The notes under the pieces are model-generated. The model saw nothing but the letters and a program-made list of their open reading frames with translations. It was not told where the DNA came from and ran no database searches. A stretch of 64,000 bases of DNA from Aquimarina sp. U1-2 (GTDB taxonomy: Bacteria; Bacteroidota; Bacteroidia; Flavobacteriales; Flavobacteriaceae): assembly GCF_017897595.1 (NCBI RefSeq), contig NZ_JAGKIK010000001.1, forward strand, positions 583,687 to 647,686, written 5' to 3'. Position numbers and translations under genes: made by a program. Below are positions 34,557-43,873 of this stretch, one piece after another (within the stretch, counting starts at the first letter, position 1; every line of letters begins with the position of its first letter).

Positions 34557-35049
34557 TGTGCTTAAATTTTATACTACAAAGTTACGAGCATACTCGCCTT
34601 AGGCATTAACCAGAATCACCTTTAAAAAGACCATTCTTTAATGTGCCTTATTTTTATTAAAAAGTACCCACTAAACCTCATTTTGTGACGACATCGCAAT
34701 GAAAAGATATCATACTTTTTCAGTTACCACGCTACGATAAACAACCTTCGACCATTTGGATGCGATAACCGATATAAACCCCACTCTTGTAGGGGTTTGC
34801 GAAGACCGTGAAAAAAAATTAGTATTCCAATGGGCTGACCTCTATAAATATGTGGATTATTACCTTAATGTCTATTTCTATTCTTCTACGCGGCTTCTAT
34901 AATGATTATTTTATGTAGCCTCGCTTTCTCAAAAACTGATTAATTAAAAGATTTTGATTGAATAGTAAAATGAGGAAGGTTTTGAACTTGTTTAAAATTT
35001 AGTTAAAAAGATCAAACAATAATTAATTATTAGTTTACTTTGCATAAAA
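34557..35049. other. Gap with an orphan class B promoter
   Basis: There is no gene on either strand. A promoter reading rightwards is described separately. AAACCCC/GGGGTTT (34776-34798) forms a 7-bp hairpin about 60 bp downstream of its -7 box, so the transcript could be a short RNA. A frame reading GVCEDREKKLVFQWADLYKY (about 34792-34851) may be debris of a lost gene. Confidence 0.45.
34643..34720 (+). promoter_or_regulatory. Class B operator-promoter with three repeats and no gene downstream
   Basis: TTAATGTGCC, AAAAAGTACCC and TTTTGTGACG have G positions at 34643, 34664 and 34685, a 21-bp period kept over three units. TACTTTTT at 34713-34720 begins 28 bp after the last. Confidence 0.6.
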
Positions 35050-35688
35050 ATGACCTTAAGTCAACGAATGAAGACTACAACTCGTAAACATCTTAGCCCA
35101 TTAGAACGTCGTGAACAAATTGTAATGGCAGCAGATGCTGTACTGCAACGCGTAGGTGTAAATGATTTTACTATTGACAAGGTTATTGAATCCTTAGGTA
35201 TTGCAAAAGGAACAGTCTATAAATATTTTGAAACTAAAGATGATGTGCTGGCAGAAGTAAGCATTAAGGCACTTAATCAGTTGCTTAACTATTTCAAGTT
35301 AAGTGAGAGAAACAGTCCTGAGGGTATAGAAAAAACGAGAGCAGTGATTATGTCTTGTTACTATTTTGGCCAAGACCAGAGTAGATATTTTGAACTTTTG
35401 GTCTATATGGAAAGACCCGAGTTTCTTACCATCTCTGACGCTTATCTCGAAATTAGCAATAAGCTTACAAATTGGTATTCAAGTCATATTGCCTCTCAAC
35501 AGGAAAAAGGACATATAAGAAAGGATATCGAACCGCTTGTCGCAAATTATATGACTTGGGGTTCTTGTATGGGCGTAATGCAGTTTCTCGACGCAAAAAG
35601 AATATTTATAGAAAACAACGACGAGATTACACAAAAGCAACTGATGGAAGCCTATGTAGACGTTATGATTAAAGGGATGGGAGCATAA
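35050..35688 (+). CDS. TetR/AcrR-family regulator of the efflux operon
   Basis: The 212-residue product has a TetR helix-turn-helix near the N terminus (LERREQIVMAADAVLQRVGVNDFTIDKVIESLGIAKGTVYKYFETKDDVL), then a helical ligand domain. It is the first gene of a run ending in an RND pump, so it probably represses that operon in answer to a toxic compound. Starts at 35050 and 35068 are both possible. Confidence 0.88.
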   Translation: MTLSQRMKTTTRKHLSPLERREQIVMAADAVLQRVGVNDFTIDKVIESLGIAKGTVYKYFETKDDVLAEVSIKALNQLLNYFKLSERNSPEGIEKTRAVIMSCYYFGQDQSRYFELLVYMERPEFLTISDAYLEISNKLTNWYSSHIASQQEKGHIRKDIEPLVANYMTWGSCMGVMQFLDAKRIFIENNDEITQKQLMEAYVDVMIKGMGA

Positions 35689-35726
35689 TTTTTTTTAATT
35701 AATATGACTTACAGTCATTATAAGTT

Positions 35727-36392
35727 ATGGTACAAAAAGAATATATATTTAGGTTTTTAAGGGATTTGAGTAATAACAACTCAAAGGAATGGATGGATGA
35801 AAATCGTGAGCGCTACCATACGGCAAAAGAAAGATGGATTGAAGAAGTGGATTTAATCCTTGATAAACTGGTCAAACACGATAACTACTTCCAGAATTTC
35901 AAGCCAAAAGACACGCTTATGCGTATTACAAACAACCGTCAGTTTCACCCCAATAAACCTATCTATAAAGACCACTTTAGCTGTTCTCCTATAAATAAGG
36001 GTGACGCTTTCGCACGTATATATATTTCTGTCGGCGTTGGTCATTCCTTCATCGGTGGTGGGTTGTGGCGACCAGAAAAGAAAGTACTTAAACAAGTAAG
36101 AGAAGCTATCGATTATGATGGTGAAGAACTTAGGGACATATTAGAAGATAAGAAATTTCAAGATTTCTTCGGTGGTCTGGCACATGACCCCGATAAGCTG
36201 AAGACATCACCGCGTAACTATAGCAATGACCACAAGCACATCGAGTTATTACGCTATAACAACCTCACGGCACAAGTAAAACTAACTCAAGAACTTGTTG
36301 TAAGTGATGACTTTGTAGATTATGTAGAAGAAGCTTTTGTGACACTACAGCCGCTCAACAAATTTATTATGAAAGCCATTTCTGTAGCATGA
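35727..36392 (+). CDS. DUF2461 (TIGR02453) family protein
   Basis: The 221-residue paralogue of the 24153-24812 product has the same opening (MVQKEYIFRFLRDLSNNN), then DTLMRITNNRQFHPNKPIYKDHF and VGVGHSFIGGGLWRPE. Function is unknown. It sits between the TetR gene and the cyclase/efflux genes, 1 bp before the next start. Confidence 0.85.
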   Translation: MVQKEYIFRFLRDLSNNNSKEWMDENRERYHTAKERWIEEVDLILDKLVKHDNYFQNFKPKDTLMRITNNRQFHPNKPIYKDHFSCSPINKGDAFARIYISVGVGHSFIGGGLWRPEKKVLKQVREAIDYDGEELRDILEDKKFQDFFGGLAHDPDKLKTSPRNYSNDHKHIELLRYNNLTAQVKLTQELVVSDDFVDYVEEAFVTLQPLNKFIMKAISVA

Positions 36393-36393
36393 T

Positions 36394-38646
36394 ATGAAAC
36401 GACTCAAGAACCATATTATCATTTCCTTAATCGCACAAGTAGCGACGAATATATTTTTTATAATCACTTTGCTCATTGGTATTTCTTCAATAAATCAAGC
36501 GATGGTGCGTGGCGTTAGCTTTCTTGAGTTTGTTGCAATTACAAATGGCGCATTGATAATTATTTCTGCATTTAGTATTACCTATAAAAATTTTGGCAAT
36601 CAATTGCTTAAATGGGGCTATTCTAATGCTTTTAGAGGTCTAGTGCTTATTGTTTTGTCTGTGATAGTCTTTTATTTCGCCTCATTAATCCTTTTTGGTT
36701 TCCACTTTGTCATAAAGAAAATTTGGATAATTGAAGGACTGCTAAACGTAATGAGCAACTCATATTTTGGTGCGCTTACCTTCTATTTCGCAATGGTAAG
36801 TACGCTAATGTTTTTTATTTCAAATCTAGAGCGTCGTTCGGGTAATGTTTTCCGATTGATGGCACAATCAATGGGAAACTCTATGAAGCCAAAGTTAGTC
36901 GACCGTGGTTTTATGTTCATTGACCTGAATGACGCTACTAGTCTAGCCGAGCAACTGAGTGGTAAAGATTATGCTAAGCTATTACGGGATTGCTTCAGAA
37001 TGCTCAACGAGCTGGTCTTTGTCTCTTCGTTTGAAGTTTATCAATATGTAGGGGATGAAGCCGTTATTACCTGGAAAGCTGAAACAAAGAATGCCGATTT
37101 AAGAGCACTACAGCTTTTTAAAGATTTCAAAGTCTATTTAGAAGAACAAAGTTCTGCTTTCGCGAATGCATACCACCTACAACCAAAATTTAAATGTGCT
37201 ATTCATAGTGGCGAGGTCGTGCAGAGTGAGATAGGTCGCGATGTAAAACACCTAGTCTATCATGGTGATGTGCTCAATACTACCGCTAGATTATTATCAC
37301 AATGTCACGAGAATAAAACAGATATCATTATTTCTGCAGCTGCAGTTCAAAACAAAGAACTCGTTGAACAACACTTTATATTAAGCCCTGCTGTTTATAA
37401 CCAGTTAAAAGGAAAACAACAAAAAGTATACGCCTACACTTCAAAACCAATAAAACAACATAACTCAAAAGATTTTTTTTTGAACTCAAAAATGACTAAT
37501 AGTCGCAATAAATTAAAAATGAACCCTATGAAAATTAAAACTCTATTTGCATCGCTACTTGCGTGTTGCATCTTGCTCACATCTTGTGGTGGCGATAACG
37601 ATAAAGAGCAAGAATCAAAGAACAATCCACAAACTGAAAGTTCAGTACAAGTTATTAGAAAAAGTGACCTAAGTCTTTATGAGGTTAATCCCAGGATGAT
37701 ACAGAATTTTAACGTGATTACCGGTCGTGTGGTACCTACTAACTCAACTAGCCTTCTTGCAGAGGTACAAGGTCGTATAGGCTCTGGTGCAAAGCCTTTT
37801 AAAACTGGAAATAGCTTTAAAAAAGGTCAGGTCATTTTACGCATTAATGCTACAGAATTTAGCTACAACGTTCAATCACAAAAAAATGCCTTTCTTAATA
37901 TACTAACAGGTATAATGCCCGATTTGAAGGCAGATTATCCTGATAACTATCAAAATTGGCTCAGCTATGTTAATTCTTACGATGTAAGTAAGTCCTTACC
38001 GCCACTTCCTGAACCAAAAAGTGACTCAGAAAAATATTTTGTCACATCAAATAGCGTATACAACACGTATTACCAGATAAAGTCACAAGAAAATCGATTG
38101 GGTAAATACACCATCGTTGCACCGTTTGATGGTTCACTTACAGATACAAGAGTAGATGCAGGTGGTCTGGTATCACCAGGACAGCCTTTGGGCACTTTTA
38201 TCAGCAGAGATAATTATGAAATTGAGACCGCAGTTTCCTTTGCAGTTTCAAAAGACCTGAAAGAGGGGGATATCGTAACATTCAGCGCTACCGAAGACAG
38301 CGATGAGTACGAGGCAAAAGTCGTACGTATCAACGATGTGGTTGATGCGCAAACACAGAACATTCCCATCTTCTTTTCGGTAGATAATCCAGAGCTTAAG
38401 GCTGGGCTTTATCTTCAGGGTAAAGTTATGAACAGGACGTATGATAATGCCGTACGCCTTCCGAAGAAAACGATCTACCGTGATGAAACAGTACACATTC
38501 TTCAAAATGATGTAATTGTAAAAAAACCAGTTGAGTTGCTCAACACACAGCTAGATAGCATCACAGTAAGGGGTCTTGAGTCTGGCGACAAGGTCATACT
38601 CAACACATTTGATAATCCAGTTTCAGGACTAAAAATTACACAGTAG
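36394..38646 (+). CDS. Class III adenylate/guanylate cyclase apparently fused to RND periplasmic adaptor
   Basis: The 750-residue frame joins two proteins. Residues 1-155 form about four membrane helices, and residues about 165-355 a class III cyclase catalytic domain (MFIDLNDATSLAEQLSG, YVGDEAVITW, KCAIHSGEV, HGDVLNTTARL). From Met379 a lipoprotein signal with lipobox LTSC is followed by an RND adaptor (HlyD-like; lipoyl-type YTIVAPFDGSLTDTRVDAGGLVSPGQPLG). Between them, a run of nine T (37473-37481) ends the cyclase tail; with eight T the frame would meet TGA at once. An internal ATG at 37519 or 37528 could start the adaptor by itself. The unit lies between DUF2461 and the RND pump genes. 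Confidence 0.82.
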   Translation: MKRLKNHIIISLIAQVATNIFFIITLLIGISSINQAMVRGVSFLEFVAITNGALIIISAFSITYKNFGNQLLKWGYSNAFRGLVLIVLSVIVFYFASLILFGFHFVIKKIWIIEGLLNVMSNSYFGALTFYFAMVSTLMFFISNLERRSGNVFRLMAQSMGNSMKPKLVDRGFMFIDLNDATSLAEQLSGKDYAKLLRDCFRMLNELVFVSSFEVYQYVGDEAVITWKAETKNADLRALQLFKDFKVYLEEQSSAFANAYHLQPKFKCAIHSGEVVQSEIGRDVKHLVYHGDVLNTTARLLSQCHENKTDIIISAAAVQNKELVEQHFILSPAVYNQLKGKQQKVYAYTSKPIKQHNSKDFFLNSKMTNSRNKLKMNPMKIKTLFASLLACCILLTSCGGDNDKEQESKNNPQTESSVQVIRKSDLSLYEVNPRMIQNFNVITGRVVPTNSTSLLAEVQGRIGSGAKPFKTGNSFKKGQVILRINATEFSYNVQSQKNAFLNILTGIMPDLKADYPDNYQNWLSYVNSYDVSKSLPPLPEPKSDSEKYFVTSNSVYNTYYQIKSQENRLGKYTIVAPFDGSLTDTRVDAGGLVSPGQPLGTFISRDNYEIETAVSFAVSKDLKEGDIVTFSATEDSDEYEAKVVRINDVVDAQTQNIPIFFSVDNPELKAGLYLQGKVMNRTYDNAVRLPKKTIYRDETVHILQNDVIVKKPVELLNTQLDSITVRGLESGDKVILNTFDNPVSGLKITQ
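37528..38646 (+). CDS. RND efflux periplasmic adaptor lipoprotein (internal start of the same frame)
   Basis: Read from MKIKTLFASLLACCILLTSC the product is a normal 372-residue adaptor, lipidated at Cys20, with barrel-sandwich and beta-barrel domains. It would link the pump at 38648 to the TolC-like channel at 41794. A lipoprotein signal in mid-protein has no use, so independent translation from here is likely. The upstream codons are those of the fused frame, and the two entries are alternative readings of the same DNA. Confidence 0.6.
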   Translation: MKIKTLFASLLACCILLTSCGGDNDKEQESKNNPQTESSVQVIRKSDLSLYEVNPRMIQNFNVITGRVVPTNSTSLLAEVQGRIGSGAKPFKTGNSFKKGQVILRINATEFSYNVQSQKNAFLNILTGIMPDLKADYPDNYQNWLSYVNSYDVSKSLPPLPEPKSDSEKYFVTSNSVYNTYYQIKSQENRLGKYTIVAPFDGSLTDTRVDAGGLVSPGQPLGTFISRDNYEIETAVSFAVSKDLKEGDIVTFSATEDSDEYEAKVVRINDVVDAQTQNIPIFFSVDNPELKAGLYLQGKVMNRTYDNAVRLPKKTIYRDETVHILQNDVIVKKPVELLNTQLDSITVRGLESGDKVILNTFDNPVSGLKITQ

Positions 38647-38647
38647 G

Positions 38648-41600
38648 ATGAAAAAGCTAATTACCTACCTCATCCAGAAACCGATGATTTCTAACATCGT
38701 CGTCGGATTAATCGTTGTTCTAGGGCTCATTACCGTACTGCAAATGCGCTCAAACTTCTTGCCTACAGAGCCAGTAAGTTTTATAGATGTAAGTGTTGTT
38801 TTTAGAGGTGCCTCACCACAAGAGCTAGAAGAAGAAGTCATCAATAAAATTGAAGATAATTTAGACGGAATCAAAGGCATAAGACGCGTGACCTCGACTT
38901 CATCAGAAAGTTTAGGACGTGTCGAGGTCGAAATTCTAGACGACGCAGATCCCAATGAGGTTCTACAAGACGTTACAAATGCCGTAGACCGCATTACCAC
39001 GTTCCCAGATGCCGTAGAAAAACCGAGTATAGGCAAACGAGAAATAGTCAACTACACGATGACCGTAGGTGTTACGGGTAGTAACAGTTTGAGAGAACTA
39101 AAGGACTATGCAAAAAATATTAAGGATGAACTTTTGCTATCCCCTAAACTGTCACAAGTTGCAATTTCTGGTTTTCCTGATGAAGAAATCGAGGTGCGTT
39201 TTCGCGAAAGCGAACTAAGAAAATACCAAATCACTTTTGACGAAGCTAGCGTGGCCATACAACAGGCAAACCTAAAAGCGTCTGGTGGTAAAATTGAAAC
39301 AGGTAGCAAAGAAATCTTGTTGCGACTGGACAATCGTTCCTACACCGCGCGTGGTCTTCGTGATATTCCTGTGAAAGCAACTGCAGATGGTAAGATAATT
39401 ACGCTAGACGATATCGCGGTCATCAAGGATCAGTTTGCCGATAAGCCCGATGCTGTATATCTCAACGGCGAGAAAGCGGTAATGATGACTATTAACAGTC
39501 GTAGTGAGGAAGACATTCTTGAAAATGCCGAGTATGTAGCAAACTATATCAACACCTTCAATGCCACACACCAGAACATTAAAGCGCAAATTGTAGAGGA
39601 TAAAAGTATCTCGCTCAATCAAGCTATAGGAACGCTAAAGAACAACGCTTGGCAAGGAATTCTTTTGGTACTCATTGTACTGGGTCTCTTTCTACATCCT
39701 CGGGTAGCCTTTTGGGTAGCGTTTAAAATTCCTGTCGCTTTGCTTGGGATGTTCGTGCTTTCCAACTTTTATGATTTGACTATTAATCAAGTATCGCTTT
39801 TTGGTACCATCGTCGTTTTAGGAATTATTGTTGATGATGGTGTGGTGGTCGCCGAAAATATTTACCAGCGATATACCGATGGCGATAGTCCGCTTAAAGC
39901 AGCCGTGCGAGGTACCATAGAAGTTATTCCTGCCATTGTAGCATCCCTCAGTACCACGGCTCTTGCTTTCTCGCTGTTCTTTTTTATAGACGGTCAGCTA
40001 GGTGATTATTTCAGTGATATTTCGTTTGTGGTATGTGCAACACTTGTTATCGCGCTTATAGAAAGTATGTTTATTCTACCAGTGCATATTGCCCGCTCTA
40101 AGGCATTAAGTAAAAACGATAAACCGTGGAAACTTACTCAAAAGACAAATAACAGTTTACTCTGGTTCAGGGACAAAGTTTATGACCGTGTCATTAATTT
40201 TTCAGTAAAGTTACCTTGGGTAGGAATTGTAGGCGTGGTGTTAGCGCTGATCTTGACCGTAAGCGCTTTGGGTAGTGGTCTTATTAAAAGTACCTTCTTC
40301 CCTACTATTGACCAAGATGTCATTACCGCACAACTGGAATTGCCTTTAGGAACAGCAGATAGTATCACAAACCAAAAACTCAAAAGGATTGAAGATGCCA
40401 TCTGGGAAGTCAATAAATACTACACAAACCAGCGTGAGGATAGTGTTGACGTTGTGAAATATACAGAGCGTATCCTCGGACCCAATAGTGACGAAGGTCG
40501 TATTAATGTCTATATGATGCCTGGTGATGAACGTGGTATCCTCAGCTTTAAAATTGCAGACCGCATCCGCGAGGAAGTTGGCGGTATTCCAGAGGCGACC
40601 AATTTGAAATATGGCAGCATCGCGGTCTTCGGTAAACCTGTTTCTATCGCCTTGCTGGGCAACAATCTGGAAGATATGCGTGAGGCAAAAACCATGCTGC
40701 GCAATTACCTGAAAAATCAAGACGAGCTTAAAGACGTCACAGATACCGATAAAACCGGAATGCCAGAACTGAAAATGGTGCTTAAACCACAGGCCAAATT
40801 CTTAGGGTTGTCTGAAGGGCAGGTTTTTAACCAAATACGTAAAGGATATTTTGGTCTTGAGGCGCAAAGCCTGCAACGTGGCGATGAAGAAGTGAAAATC
40901 TGGCTACGCTATGACGAGAGTGATAGAAAAAACCTAGACCAGCTGAAGGATGCACGCTTGCGTTTACCAACCGGTGCATCTATCCCTATAGGTGAAGTAG
41001 CGACTTTTAGAGAAATCGAGGGTGTGCGCAGTATCAATCATCAGAGTGGTATTAGAGAAATACGAGTTGAGGCTGATGTAGCGAGTCTTACTACCTCAGT
41101 CCCAGCGGTACTAAGCGAAGCAGAAGGTACCATCTTAAAAGAAATCAAGGAAAAGTTTCCTAACATCAAGTATACCCTTGAAGGTGAGGCTAGACAAAGT
41201 TCGGAAACTCAAGAAAGTAGCGGTGGTCCATCAATGGTCATCCTTATCTTAATCATTACACTCATTCTCATCAATTACCGCTCGTTTGGTAAAACGATGA
41301 CTATACTCGCAATGCTCCCATTTGCCTTTGTGGGCGTGGCTTGGGGTTCGTTTATACACGGTATACCCGTAAGTATTTTCTCATTTCTGGGGATGATTGC
41401 GCTCTGGGGTATCCTCATTAACAACGGTCTGGTTTTGATGTCCACTTACAATGAGTTCCTCAAAAAAGGAAAAGAGGCTAAAGACAGTCTTAGAGAGGCC
41501 GCTATTTCAAGATTTAGACCTATCGTACTCACTACAATAACTACCGTTTTGGGTCTCGCACCTTTATTACTGAACAATTCAGTAAGTGCTCAGTTTCTGA

Positions 41601-41794
41601 AACCTACGGCGATTGCCATATCCTATGGACTCATCTTCGGTATGGTACTTACGCTTATCTTTTTACCTAGTGTACTCACTTCAGTAAACGGGTTTAAACT
41701 GTTCTATCATAAAAAACTGAGAGGAAATAAAGAGGCAACTGTCGCATCTCTGGATATCGAATTAACCGAAGAAAAAAATGAAATCGAATACTAA
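38648..41794 (+). CDS. RND-family efflux pump inner-membrane subunit
   Basis: The 1048-residue product has the length and layout of HAE-type RND pumps. One helix near the N terminus is followed by a large periplasmic loop. A block of helices about 330-480 carries the GIIVDDGVVVAENIYQRY segment with paired Asp for proton transfer. A second loop and a final helix block (GIPVSIFSFLGMIALWGILINNGLVL) complete it. It exports small molecules with the adaptor before it and the channel after it. The ATG lies 1 bp after the adaptor stop. Confidence 0.93.
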   Translation: MKKLITYLIQKPMISNIVVGLIVVLGLITVLQMRSNFLPTEPVSFIDVSVVFRGASPQELEEEVINKIEDNLDGIKGIRRVTSTSSESLGRVEVEILDDADPNEVLQDVTNAVDRITTFPDAVEKPSIGKREIVNYTMTVGVTGSNSLRELKDYAKNIKDELLLSPKLSQVAISGFPDEEIEVRFRESELRKYQITFDEASVAIQQANLKASGGKIETGSKEILLRLDNRSYTARGLRDIPVKATADGKIITLDDIAVIKDQFADKPDAVYLNGEKAVMMTINSRSEEDILENAEYVANYINTFNATHQNIKAQIVEDKSISLNQAIGTLKNNAWQGILLVLIVLGLFLHPRVAFWVAFKIPVALLGMFVLSNFYDLTINQVSLFGTIVVLGIIVDDGVVVAENIYQRYTDGDSPLKAAVRGTIEVIPAIVASLSTTALAFSLFFFIDGQLGDYFSDISFVVCATLVIALIESMFILPVHIARSKALSKNDKPWKLTQKTNNSLLWFRDKVYDRVINFSVKLPWVGIVGVVLALILTVSALGSGLIKSTFFPTIDQDVITAQLELPLGTADSITNQKLKRIEDAIWEVNKYYTNQREDSVDVVKYTERILGPNSDEGRINVYMMPGDERGILSFKIADRIREEVGGIPEATNLKYGSIAVFGKPVSIALLGNNLEDMREAKTMLRNYLKNQDELKDVTDTDKTGMPELKMVLKPQAKFLGLSEGQVFNQIRKGYFGLEAQSLQRGDEEVKIWLRYDESDRKNLDQLKDARLRLPTGASIPIGEVATFREIEGVRSINHQSGIREIRVEADVASLTTSVPAVLSEAEGTILKEIKEKFPNIKYTLEGEARQSSETQESSGGPSMVILILIITLILINYRSFGKTMTILAMLPFAFVGVAWGSFIHGIPVSIFSFLGMIALWGILINNGLVLMSTYNEFLKKGKEAKDSLREAAISRFRPIVLTTITTVLGLAPLLLNNSVSAQFLKPTAIAISYGLIFGMVLTLIFLPSVLTSVNGFKLFYHKKLRGNKEATVASLDIELTEEKNEIEY

Positions 41795-43146
41795 TGAAAT
41801 ATCAATTTATATCTATCCCTACGGCACTTGTTGTACTCTTTTTCGCTTTCGCGAAAGCGGGATACAGCCAAGAATCAGCCATACAAGAATCATTGACCTT
41901 GGAGCAGGCAATGGCACTAGCGCTAGAAAACAACTTTTCTATACAGATAGAGCGAAAGCAATCTGAAATAGCCGAAGAGCAATATTCCATAGGAAACGCT
42001 GGGCTGTTACCATCTATACATCTTATAGGTAGTGGTAATTATACGAACAATCAAACTGATTTGACTATCAGAACGTTCCAGCCACCGCCAGCACCGGCGA
42101 CACAAAGTTTTGACGAGAGTGGTGTGGCGGCTCTCACAGCTCAAGGTGTCGTTCAGGCAGATTATACAGTCTTTGCTGGTTTTTCTGGTCGGTATCGCTA
42201 TAAGATTTTAGAAAGTGCCAATCAAATAGCGCACTACCAGCAACAGGTGACCATTAATCAAACCCTGGTACAAGTTTCTACTCTGTTTCTTGAAATAGCA
42301 AAACTTCAGCGACGTGAAGAACTGTTAAAGCAAAACATCGAGATTACCAGCGATAGAATTCAGCGCATACAAGACCAAAAGCAGTTTGGAAAAGCGACGG
42401 GCTTAGACGTTTTGAATGCCGAGAGTAATCTTAACCGCGATAAAACGCTACTTGACCAGGTTCTACTCACAAAAAACAATCTCATTAGGGATTTGAATTT
42501 TGTTATAGGCTATCAACCGGAACAGCAGTATCGTGTAAGTGTGATGTACGCGCCACAAGGTTTGCAGGATATACCTTCCATTCAACAGGAAATATTGAAA
42601 AACAATCCGCAATTATTACTCGCAGAGCAAGGTATTGTGACCTCTGATTATGAAATAGGATTGGCAAAATCCAGAACAATGCCACAACTAGATGTATTTG
42701 CAAATTACGGTGCCTTTTATCAGGAAAACGACCTGCAACAGCTTGCCGAAATCACCAATATAGGTTATACGGTAGGCGCTACCTTACGGTTTAACATCTT
42801 TGATGGGTCACAAACGCGTACGGCCATACGCTCTGCAGAGTTGCAAAAAGAATCCATAGAAATCGAGAAAGAGCAACTTCAATCTAGATTATTGACCGAT
42901 GCTGTTACCGAGGTCAATAGAATTCAAATACTCGAAACGCAACTGGAACGAGAAAGAGTAAACCTCATCACCTTTCAAGAGGCTTTTACCAGAACAGAAG
43001 AACGCTTTAAAAATGGTAAGGCTACCAACCTTGATATACGAGATGCTCAAACCGCCTTGCTCGATGCAGAAATCATTATTGCTGAATTGCAGGCTGATAT
43101 AATGAACGCTTATTTGAGGTTGGATAGGTTGAAAGGAAAAATCTAA
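41794..43146 (+). CDS. TolC-family outer-membrane efflux channel
   Basis: The 450-residue product has a signal peptide (about 1-25) that contains FAFAKA encoded by a GCTTTCGCGAAAGC palindrome. Two OEP repeats follow: LTLEQAMALALENNFSIQIERKQ ... and ITNIGYTVGATLRFNIFDG ... LDIRDAQTALLDAE. It shares a base with the pump stop codon (TAATG). It completes a tripartite pump. Confidence 0.92.
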   Translation: MKYQFISIPTALVVLFFAFAKAGYSQESAIQESLTLEQAMALALENNFSIQIERKQSEIAEEQYSIGNAGLLPSIHLIGSGNYTNNQTDLTIRTFQPPPAPATQSFDESGVAALTAQGVVQADYTVFAGFSGRYRYKILESANQIAHYQQQVTINQTLVQVSTLFLEIAKLQRREELLKQNIEITSDRIQRIQDQKQFGKATGLDVLNAESNLNRDKTLLDQVLLTKNNLIRDLNFVIGYQPEQQYRVSVMYAPQGLQDIPSIQQEILKNNPQLLLAEQGIVTSDYEIGLAKSRTMPQLDVFANYGAFYQENDLQQLAEITNIGYTVGATLRFNIFDGSQTRTAIRSAELQKESIEIEKEQLQSRLLTDAVTEVNRIQILETQLERERVNLITFQEAFTRTEERFKNGKATNLDIRDAQTALLDAEIIIAELQADIMNAYLRLDRLKGKI

Positions 43147-43151
43147 ACACT

Positions 43152-43727
43152 ATGGATAAAGATAGATTTGAACAAGTAGAAATCAAATCGCAGGAAGAAT
43201 TGCGTGATTGGCTTTTGAAAAACCATTTTCAAAAAGAGAGCATTTGGCTCATAACTTTCAAAAAAAGCTCGCCAGAAATATATGTTTCTACTGATGAAGT
43301 TCTTGATGAATTGCTCAGTTTTGGATGGATAGATGGTAGACGATTAAAATTAGATGATAAGCGCACCATGCAACTTGTTACACCTCGTAAGGTCCAGCAT
43401 TGGTCTAAAACTTATAAAGAAAGAGCAAAGCGATTAATTGATGAGGACAAAATGCACGAGGCAGGTTATCAGTCCATAGAAGAGGGTAAGAAATCTGGTC
43501 TTTGGAATTTTCTGGATGACGTAGATGCACTCATAATTCCTGATGATTTAAAAACGGCTTTAAAAGAAAAAGAAGGTGCCTTTCAGTTTTTTGATGCCAT
43601 TAATGACAGTAGTAAACGCTTTGCCTTGCGCTGGCTTAAGTTGTCGAAAACCGAAAAAACAAGAAATAAAAGAATAGATGAACTAGTAAAACTCTCTAAG
43701 AAAGGGGAAAAACTAAAAGGCAGTTGA
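43152..43727 (+). CDS. YdeI/OmpD-associated family protein
   Basis: The 191-residue product matches the YdeI family: LRDWLLKNHFQKESIWLITFKK, ELLSFGWIDGRRLKLDD, TPRKVQHWSKTYKERAKRL and a C-terminal alpha-helical DUF1905-like tail. Some members are linked to peptide and bacteriocin tolerance. It follows the channel gene by 5 bp and probably belongs to the efflux operon. Confidence 0.82.
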   Translation: MDKDRFEQVEIKSQEELRDWLLKNHFQKESIWLITFKKSSPEIYVSTDEVLDELLSFGWIDGRRLKLDDKRTMQLVTPRKVQHWSKTYKERAKRLIDEDKMHEAGYQSIEEGKKSGLWNFLDDVDALIIPDDLKTALKEKEGAFQFFDAINDSSKRFALRWLKLSKTEKTRNKRIDELVKLSKKGEKLKGS

Positions 43728-43873
43728 AAGATATGAATTCAGTCCTACAGCATCTTCAAAACACAGACCCATCATTGATTAACTTAATCCGTACATCGAT
43801 CATACCAACACTGTACTGGTCAGATTATTCGAGAACAATTTTACTATAACTCAAAACAATTTGATAAATAAAA

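Noticed and set aside
38665..40720. Several long minus-strand frames under the RND pump gene
   Set aside because: They are shadows of a well-conserved coding region and have no family features.
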